Shown here: piece after piece, positions 31,992 to 38,030 of the stretch
Position numbering within the stretch: position 1 is the first letter of the stretch
How the letters are laid out: every line of letters begins with the position of its first letter
Assembly (NCBI GenBank): GCA_900546345.1
Contig: URCI01000025.1
Span: 1-38,030, forward strand
Length of the DNA: 38,030 nucleotides
Direction of reading: 5' to 3'
DNA from: an uncultured Prevotella sp.
Lineage (GTDB): Bacteria; Bacteroidota; Bacteroidia; Bacteroidales; Bacteroidaceae
Notes under the pieces: generated by a model
Database searches by the model: none
The model's input: the letters and a program-made list of their open reading frames with translations, nothing else
What the model was told of the DNA's origin: nothing
Made by a program: the position numbers and the translations under genes

Positions 31992-34900
31992 TTATTGTTC
32001 ACTGACGATCTTCTGTGCTTTGTCTCTTGCACTGAATGCCGGACTGTAGGCGCATTGGACCGTGCAAGTACCGGTCGTATAGGTTCCGGCACGGTCGATA
32101 TAGTATTCCGTCTCTATGATATGCTTGCCCTTGGACAACTTGTTGAAATAGTAGTTGGTCACGTTGTCTTGCGGAGCCATGTAGTAGTTGCCGCGGTAAA
32201 CGCTGAGCTGACTGACAGGCTGCAGGCAGGCTGCACGTTTGTCCTGCACGGCTACGAAATCATAATCCCGGTCAGCAGTGATGGTAATACGTACGCATAC
32301 TTTGTCACCGACCTTTGTCGTCTTGCCCTCATGAAGGATCTCGCGTTTGACTGTCATACCTGTGCCAGTTGCCTCTATATCTGTAGCAGATTGCCAATAT
32401 TGAGCGTAGAGAGCACCCCAGGAGGTGTCGGATGTTGGCTTGTCAATGGTCAGTGTCTTGCTGGTACCGGCTTTGTTGATGGTGGTCTTGGTATATCCTA
32501 TGGCCGCCGTAGCCTTTGGCATGGTCAAGGTTTGACCGTCGAGACTGAAGATTGTCTGTTGGGCTTGTGGGAGAAGCAGTGACAGTCGGGCCTTTCCTTC
32601 GTTGTTGGTCAGGAAGGCATAGACGGCATTCACGGTGTTGATCGGTGTAGACCAGGCCGTGGTGCGCTTTTCTTGGAGTAGCCAGCGTTGCATTTCTTCA
32701 ATGGTCGTTGTGTCTGAAGGCAGCAAGTGCTTTAGAGCCTCGATGGCTGCTACCTGTGAAGGGATGCGGTAGTCACACCAACTGTATTGGGCGCGTGGTG
32801 TGTCGAAGTAGCGTCCCATCTCTTCTTTGTAAACCGTATACTCTTTCAGACTCTGGATGTATTCCTTTGCCCGTTGGCTTTGTCCGTATTGTGTAAGGAT
32901 AACGGCGGCTCCGGCTTTGCCATAGATGGTCAGTGCGGTTGGCATCTTTTGCAACAGACCTACAAGGTAGTTCATGTCGGCCGTGCGTGGACGCTGGGCC
33001 AAGGCGCACGTATAGAGATAGTGACAAGCCGTCTCGCTGGGAGCCAGACGCTTGGAACCTTTCTTTTCTGCTTTCTTCAGTTCGGCGACTTCTTCTGCAA
33101 TATACTTGTCGAGGAAGGGGAACGTGCGTGTGACCATCGTCTTGATCTCCGCTGTTGTGGTTGTCATGGTGCTGAGACGGGTCAACATTTCAGCCACACT
33201 CATGGTCATGTAGACATTGCCTGGCATGCCTGGCCACCAAGAGAAGGAGCCGTCAGAGAGCTGAAGTTTGCTAAGCTGATCGGTGAAGTTTTGAAGACGA
33301 TAGTCTACTTGCGTGGTGTCGAGGTAGTTGATCAACAGTTGTTTCTGAGCTGTCTCACTTTCTGCGTTCGCCACCCATGGAGTCTCAGACAGAGCAAGAT
33401 TCTTCAGCTCCTCGTTGGTTTGGAGGTTGCTGGTGAGGGTCGACTCTTTGTCAGTCTCTTGTTGCCAAAGTTTGAGCGTCTGTCCAATGGAGGGGTTGGC
33501 ATTGAACAGGTTGCGTGCGATAGTGTTGGCATAGAGAGCTGCAGCGAGCGATAGTGCATCACGACTATCAGGATTTGCAACAGTGGGCAGTGCCTGGATC
33601 ATCAGCCAAGTGGGATTGCCGGTGTATTCGACGGTCAGTTTGCTGTTCTTGGCATTTTTGGGGAAGAGCGAACCGAGGTCGATCGTCTGGACACCAGCCT
33701 TGCGAAGTGTGAAGCTGCGTGTGTTGCAGACATATTCCTGCGTAGGCATCACAGCCATGTAATGCTGTTCGCCGTCGCTGAATCCTTTTCCGTCAGCGGT
33801 GACGCGGGCAATCACTAATCCTTCATGGCGTGCTTCTGCTGGCAGTTGACTGCCGGAGAAGGCAAAGGTCACGGTTGCGGTCTTTCCGGCTTCCACATTG
33901 AATGGCTTGTCCCACTGAGCGAGCACTTTCTCTGTTTCGGGGTCAAGCAACTCGAGACGAGCATGTCCACTGGCTCGCCGGTCACTGGTATTGGCGATGA
34001 ATGCGGTTGCCTCTGCCTTGTCGCCAATGCGTATGAAACGTGGCAGATTGGGCTGGACCATGACGGTCTTTTGTGCGATGACCTCATCGGTGCGCTGTCC
34101 GTAGTTCATTTCCTTATCGTGAGCTAAGGTCATCAACTTCCATGTCGTCACACTCTCCGGCAATGTGAATCTAAGACTCACGTCTCCATTATCGTTCGTG
34201 GCGAGTTGCGGGAAGAAGAAGGCGGTCTCGTTGAGATTCTCTCGCAAGGACGCACGCTTGCCATTGTTGTTGGCAGTGTTATCTCCCTCTTCCATGGCAG
34301 CAGGGGCGTAGCCGACAATGCTATTTTCTTCACAGACTGCATCCATATCGACAGCATTGTTCTTAGCGAACTTAACTTGTGCCATAGGTGCGGCAGTCAA
34401 TTGCATTCTTGAGCCACGTATCTTCACGTTGGCGAGCGTGAGCACTTCGCCGGCGCGTCGATAAGGATTGAAAATATCTTCCAAGGCCGTGTCGAAATGG
34501 CTGAAGGCCAAGTCGCGTGTGTTGTAGGCACGATAGTTTTGATAACCATAGAGTCCTACGGCCGGCCACAAGGGCGCATTCCATTGTGCCGACATAGAGC
34601 TGGAGGCAAAGCCAATGGAGAAGTTCCACTGATGGGGATAGATGGCGTCGAGGCTCTTATCATACATGGCGGCAAGCAGTTGCGCCTTGACAGGTTTTGC
34701 CTTGGCATTGGTCACTTGCAATGTCCAGGTCTCTTTCTGTCCGGGAACCAATCGGTCACGGAAGGTCTTCCATGTCAGGTTGAGGTGTTTGTCGGGCTCG
34801 GGACGGGAGATGAAATCATAGTGAGTATAGCACTTTCCATTTTTGACCCATGCCAGTGCCAGTGAGAGTCCGTCGCCATAATCGGCTTTGTACTGTATCT

Positions 34901-37508
34901 TATGTGTTTTCACTTCATCACTGAGCGAGCCTTGTCCTTGCTTAATGATCTTACCTGAAGCAAAGATAGTATAAAACACGTGCACGTCTTTGTCCGATGT
35001 TCCTACTTGCAGATAGACCGGATTGCCATCAGAGAACTGGTGAGAGGAGAGATAATACCAGTTGCTGGTCGTTGTGGCCGGCCGGTGGTCGGAATAAGTA
35101 AAGACGATGATGTCGCTCTTGAGTGTGTCACCTTGGCAGATGGCTTCTAAACGATGCTTGCCTGAGATGAGCTTCCTATATATATAAATAGGTGTGTTCG
35201 TGGCAGCATTTTCCCATGCTCCGTTATCGAAACGATAGCTGACATCGGCTTTGACCGCTTCTCCGTTCATGTTCTTGCAAGAGAACATAAATGTCTTCAG
35301 ACTGTCGCGCAGGCACTGCTTGGGTAATGTAGAAGAGAGAATAGCCGAGCGATTGGTGAGGGGAAGATTGGTAGAGCCTTCCTGCGTTTCGCCGGAAGGA
35401 CTTGTCACCTTTGCTTCAGCCGTGATGTAGTAGCCCCATTTCTGGTTTAGATCAATATCGTCAGGATAGATCATCGGCAGTCTGACGGTAAACGAGCCAT
35501 CGTTGGCGGTGACCGTAGAGTCTGTCAGCAGCGTAGTCTCGCTGTTGGCATTGCGGTACCACCATATCATGGGAGTTCTGTGAACAGTGTAGACCACCTT
35601 ACCACCTTGCACGGCAATACCTGAGTAAGTCTTTGCCACACCCTTTACGCGCACGGTATCGCCTGCTTGATAAGTCTGCGCGTATTTGTCGAAGTCGATA
35701 TGGAAGGTAGGACGTTTGTATTGCTCCACGTGCACGGAAGCATATCCCATGGAAGAATTATCTGCTGTGGCGATCAAGGAGAACTGTCCAGTGAGTCCGT
35801 TGCGAGGCAATACAAAGTCAGCGGCAGCCGTTCCGAAGTCATCGGTAGTGACTTTTTGTTGGTTCACCTCTTTGCCGTTGGCGTCACGAAGCGTCAGAGT
35901 GATTGTCTTGTTGTCGGCTGCTATGGACTTCATCGTGCTGTCATTTACGTCGTAGGCCAAGGCCGTTGCATGCAATGTCTGACCGGGACGATAGATCGAG
36001 TGGTCGGTGAAGATACTGATATTGCGGTGCTGTCGCTTGTTGTTCCAATAATAGAAGTTGTCAAAGACATACTGAATAGGCTGCGACTTATCGTCATCTG
36101 TAGTTGCCACATAGTAGTTGGGGCTCTTGTCGCCATAGTGCAGGAAAGCCTCACCATTGCGGTCTGTGGTGAGTGTCTGCATGAGTTTCTGTGAGTTGCC
36201 ATCGTTGCTATAGAACCGTAACTGGGCACCGGAGACCGGCTTGCCGGTTGTGGCATTGACAGTCACGAATCGGATGGTCTTGCCAGGTTGAGGCTGGTGT
36301 ATGACACACAAGTCACTCACACGCAGGAGCGTGCGTTGTGGATCGATATTGTTGTTGCTCGTAGAAGCTTCCAACAAGTAAACCCCTACAGGCAAAGCTT
36401 TTAGCCGGATGGAGTCCGTGTTCTCTTTCCATGCCGGTTGGCCATAGTATTGGCGTGTGACGGACTGGATTTCTCCAGGGAAGATGAGTTTGGCGATGCG
36501 CTCATAATCGTGTCTGTTGCTTGGATTGAGACGCGTGTCACCATTGAGATTCAGCCGGAACACTTTCAGTGTCAGTGTGTTGATGTTTCTAATAGAGTTG
36601 ATGCGCACGAGCCGCTCTTGGTTAGGCAGCAACACTCCATCGCCCGCGTTGATGCTGAAAGACGGAGCTTGGAGTTCTTCGAGTGCATTGCGCAGTACGT
36701 TCATGCGTTGCCAGTCGCCCCAGCGGCTGAGCGCATAGTTGATGAAGTTGACGCGGTGTTCCGCAGTGGCGTCGCTGGTCTGGCTCATGGCTTGGTAGCG
36801 TGCGATGGCAATCTCACCGCACTCTCGCAGATCTTGATAGACATTTATCAGCGAGTCGAGGCTTTGCACGCATTTCGACTTGCGCAGTGCGCAGTCGTTC
36901 TGTTGCCCTTTCTGCTGTTGCATCCACAACGCTGTCAGGCAAGCCGCCGGTCGGTTGCCCTGTTTGACATAGAAGTTGTGCAGAGTCGTGTAGTCTTTTG
37001 CTTCCAGTCCGATGACGTGGAGCAGATCACCATAGAATATCTTGCTGTCGGCACCTTCGCTGATGGCCGGCTGATATTCTTCGCTTTTGTGCCTGGCCAA
37101 CAGTGCGGGGTCGGCGAGTGCCTTGCTGTACCAGAGCTTTCTCTTTGCCTGCCCGTCCTTGCTGGGAATATTTTGATAGGCTTTACCGAGTGCGGCGGCG
37201 TAGACAGCCTGTAGGGTAGGATCACTGACATGGTTATAGTCGGCTTCCAATCGTTGCCGCATCACATCGAGAGAGTCGGGCGCGATGTTGCATTGTGCGT
37301 CCACTTCCATCCATTTGGCTTTGAGCAGTTGTCCATAAGCCTTTTCCTGTCTGGCTTTCTTGACGATCTGATCTAACCATTTCAGTTCTGTCTTGGGCAA
37401 GTCCTTTTGCTGAGCTGTGGTGACCTGCTTCCAAAGACTTGAGAAACTATCGGCATACATGCTTGCCGACAAGGCCATTGCGACTAAAACACATATTATC
37501 TTTTTCAT
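31992..37508 (-). CDS. Alpha-2-macroglobulin-like protein without thioester
   Basis: This 1838-residue exported protein starts with a signal peptide (MKKIICVLVAMALSASMYAD), without a lipobox. A helical region (about 20-290) precedes macroglobulin-like beta domains. The MG2 signature TDHSIYRPGQTLHA is at 501-514. The A2M domain marker NETAFFFPQLATNDNGDVSLRFTLPESVTTWKL is at about 1093-1124, followed by NLPRFIRIGDKAEA. A helical toroid-like region with LSDGSFSWWPGMPGNVYMTMSVAEML comes next. Bacterial A2M proteins are thought to trap proteases in the periplasm. The CxEQ thioester motif is absent from the region where it should lie, so the trapping chemistry must differ or be lost. It is the first gene of the minus-strand group leading to ispH. 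Confidence 0.88.
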   Translation of the reverse strand: MKKIICVLVAMALSASMYADSFSSLWKQVTTAQQKDLPKTELKWLDQIVKKARQEKAYGQLLKAKWMEVDAQCNIAPDSLDVMRQRLEADYNHVSDPTLQAVYAAALGKAYQNIPSKDGQAKRKLWYSKALADPALLARHKSEEYQPAISEGADSKIFYGDLLHVIGLEAKDYTTLHNFYVKQGNRPAACLTALWMQQQKGQQNDCALRKSKCVQSLDSLINVYQDLRECGEIAIARYQAMSQTSDATAEHRVNFINYALSRWGDWQRMNVLRNALEELQAPSFSINAGDGVLLPNQERLVRINSIRNINTLTLKVFRLNLNGDTRLNPSNRHDYERIAKLIFPGEIQSVTRQYYGQPAWKENTDSIRLKALPVGVYLLEASTSNNNIDPQRTLLRVSDLCVIHQPQPGKTIRFVTVNATTGKPVSGAQLRFYSNDGNSQKLMQTLTTDRNGEAFLHYGDKSPNYYVATTDDDKSQPIQYVFDNFYYWNNKRQHRNISIFTDHSIYRPGQTLHATALAYDVNDSTMKSIAADNKTITLTLRDANGKEVNQQKVTTDDFGTAAADFVLPRNGLTGQFSLIATADNSSMGYASVHVEQYKRPTFHIDFDKYAQTYQAGDTVRVKGVAKTYSGIAVQGGKVVYTVHRTPMIWWYRNANSETTLLTDSTVTANDGSFTVRLPMIYPDDIDLNQKWGYYITAEAKVTSPSGETQEGSTNLPLTNRSAILSSTLPKQCLRDSLKTFMFSCKNMNGEAVKADVSYRFDNGAWENAATNTPIYIYRKLISGKHRLEAICQGDTLKSDIIVFTYSDHRPATTTSNWYYLSSHQFSDGNPVYLQVGTSDKDVHVFYTIFASGKIIKQGQGSLSDEVKTHKIQYKADYGDGLSLALAWVKNGKCYTHYDFISRPEPDKHLNLTWKTFRDRLVPGQKETWTLQVTNAKAKPVKAQLLAAMYDKSLDAIYPHQWNFSIGFASSSMSAQWNAPLWPAVGLYGYQNYRAYNTRDLAFSHFDTALEDIFNPYRRAGEVLTLANVKIRGSRMQLTAAPMAQVKFAKNNAVDMDAVCEENSIVGYAPAAMEEGDNTANNNGKRASLRENLNETAFFFPQLATNDNGDVSLRFTLPESVTTWKLMTLAHDKEMNYGQRTDEVIAQKTVMVQPNLPRFIRIGDKAEATAFIANTSDRRASGHARLELLDPETEKVLAQWDKPFNVEAGKTATVTFAFSGSQLPAEARHEGLVIARVTADGKGFSDGEQHYMAVMPTQEYVCNTRSFTLRKAGVQTIDLGSLFPKNAKNSKLTVEYTGNPTWLMIQALPTVANPDSRDALSLAAALYANTIARNLFNANPSIGQTLKLWQQETDKESTLTSNLQTNEELKNLALSETPWVANAESETAQKQLLINYLDTTQVDYRLQNFTDQLSKLQLSDGSFSWWPGMPGNVYMTMSVAEMLTRLSTMTTTTAEIKTMVTRTFPFLDKYIAEEVAELKKAEKKGSKRLAPSETACHYLYTCALAQRPRTADMNYLVGLLQKMPTALTIYGKAGAAVILTQYGQSQRAKEYIQSLKEYTVYKEEMGRYFDTPRAQYSWCDYRIPSQVAAIEALKHLLPSDTTTIEEMQRWLLQEKRTTAWSTPINTVNAVYAFLTNNEGKARLSLLLPQAQQTIFSLDGQTLTMPKATAAIGYTKTTINKAGTSKTLTIDKPTSDTSWGALYAQYWQSATDIEATGTGMTVKREILHEGKTTKVGDKVCVRITITADRDYDFVAVQDKRAACLQPVSQLSVYRGNYYMAPQDNVTNYYFNKLSKGKHIIETEYYIDRAGTYTTGTCTVQCAYSPAFSARDKAQKIVSEQ

Positions 37509-37535
37509 ACTGCGGATTTTTCAATTGATATTATG

Positions 37536-37543
37536 CAAAGATA
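37536..37543 (-). promoter_or_regulatory. Putative -7 box of the alpha-2-macroglobulin-like gene
   Basis: On minus this reads TATCTTTG, 28 bp before the ATG at 37508. A TTTG at standard -33 spacing is not seen. Confidence 0.45.
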
Positions 37544-37628
37544 ATTATTATTTTTGGATTTTGCTCTCTTCGCTAACTTTAATTAGCCTTAATTCCGCAA
37601 CACTTTGATTTAACTTTATTTATAAGTT

Positions 37629-37653
37629 CCTGAGCAACAAAAAGTTGCTCAGG
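37629..37653. repeat. 10-bp perfect hairpin near the transposase gene
   Basis: CCTGAGCAAC and GTTGCTCAGG flank loop AAAAA; ATTTTGCC follows on the + side. It may be a weak terminator or part of the left end of the insertion sequence; the element's terminal repeat cannot be identified without its other end. Confidence 0.5.
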
Positions 37654-37723
37654 ATTTTGCCATGTCAGATTTTTCACTTATCTTAGTGTTGCAAATCAAA
37701 ACAAGCGTAAATCGTAACAAGAC

Positions 37724-38030
37724 ATGGCAAAGGTACAAATAAAATCTGAAAAACTCACACCTTTTGGAGGAATTTTTTCAATCATGGAGCAATTTGACTC
37801 CATGCTTTCACCTATTATCGACCAGACACTTGGTCAGAGATGCCGCAGTATCATCGGATACCAGTACAGCGAAATTATTCGTTCTCTGATGAGCGTATAC
37901 TTCTGTGGCGGTTCATGCGTGGAGGATGTAACATCGCATCTGATGCGTCATCTCTCGTATCATCCGACCTTGCGCACATGCAGCTCTGATACCATCCTCA
38001 GAGCCATCAAGGAACTGACACAGGAAAACA
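37724..38030 (+). CDS. IS1380-like transposase, 5' part (runs off the window)
   Basis: The frame starts at ATG 37724 and stays open to the window end (102 full codons). It begins MAKVQIKSEKLTPFGGIFSIMEQFD and continues with LGQRCRSIIGYQYSEIIRSLMSVYFCGGSCVEDV, SHLMRHLSYHPTLRTCSSDTILRAIKEL. This matches my recollection of the N-terminus of Bacteroides/Prevotella IS1380-family transposases (IS942 and IS612 type), which use a DDE-type catalytic core further downstream. The catalytic residues lie outside the window, so activity cannot be judged. Confidence 0.8.
   Translation, partial: MAKVQIKSEKLTPFGGIFSIMEQFDSMLSPIIDQTLGQRCRSIIGYQYSEIIRSLMSVYFCGGSCVEDVTSHLMRHLSYHPTLRTCSSDTILRAIKELTQEN

Larger units (their letters stand above)
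37629..38030 (+). mobile_element. Left part of an IS1380-like insertion sequence
   Basis: The transposase start and its upstream region mark an insertion sequence that continues past the window. The left boundary is set only provisionally at the hairpin at 37629. Its insertion upstream of the alpha-2-macroglobulin-like gene leaves that gene's -7 box intact. Confidence 0.6.

Noticed and set aside
36438..37214. + strand open frame opposite the alpha-2-macroglobulin-like gene
   Set aside because: Shadow frame with no recognisable domain; the minus strand has a signal peptide and continuous coding sequence here.

Overview
The window looks like chromosomal DNA of a Prevotella-type bacterium (order Bacteroidales). 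Three things point that way. Many genes follow a Bacteroidetes-type -7 box (TAnnTTTG), several with a TTTG or TTG about 19-22 bp upstream. The first protein ends in the NLAGQR tail common in Prevotella secreted proteins. The gene set fits too: B12-dependent ribonucleotide reductase, an HU-like histone-like protein, a large alpha-2-macroglobulin-like protein and an IS1380-type transposase. I saw no tRNA, rRNA, CRISPR array or prophage.

Layout. 1-2514: a secreted modular protein and a 72-residue peptide gene. 2541-2758: the deletion remnant of an esterase gene on the minus strand. 2923-5300: dinB and a membrane FMN/iron-sulfur protein. 5301-5717: gene-free, with a 22-bp phased palindrome array and a 21-bp perfect hairpin. 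5718-7611: minus-strand nitroreductase-acetyltransferase operon. 7808-10785: nrdJ-folB. 10912-13104: amidase and MCE (MlaD-type) genes. 13158-14576: dnaA on the minus strand, ending at a shared terminator. 15031-17457: GH51 arabinofuranosidase with its own promoter and terminator. 17684-21082: a GH18/NodB deacetylase/GT2 fusion. 21140-23866: a UvrD-type helicase with an inserted DnaQ-like exonuclease. 23925-24152: a small membrane protein. 24315-26708: minus-strand operon of an HU-like protein and an OPT transporter, behind a long leader holding a second phased palindrome array. 27175-29763: clpB. 29835-37508: minus-strand alpha-2-macroglobulin-like protein, DUF1573 protein and ispH. 37724 to the end: 5' part of an IS1380-like transposase.

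How the genes relate. Most are housekeeping: DNA replication (dnaA), dNTP supply (nrdJ), folate (folB), isoprenoids (ispH), proteostasis (clpB) and envelope upkeep (amidase, MCE protein, alpha-2-macroglobulin). The most unusual coding features are the single-chain polysaccharide synthase/deacetylase/hydrolase candidate and the helicase-exonuclease fusion. The most unusual non-coding features are two intergenic arrays of 9-bp odd palindromes spaced 21-22 bp apart. They lie about 21 kb apart and share a 37-nt block. All functional calls come from reading motifs; no database search was run.
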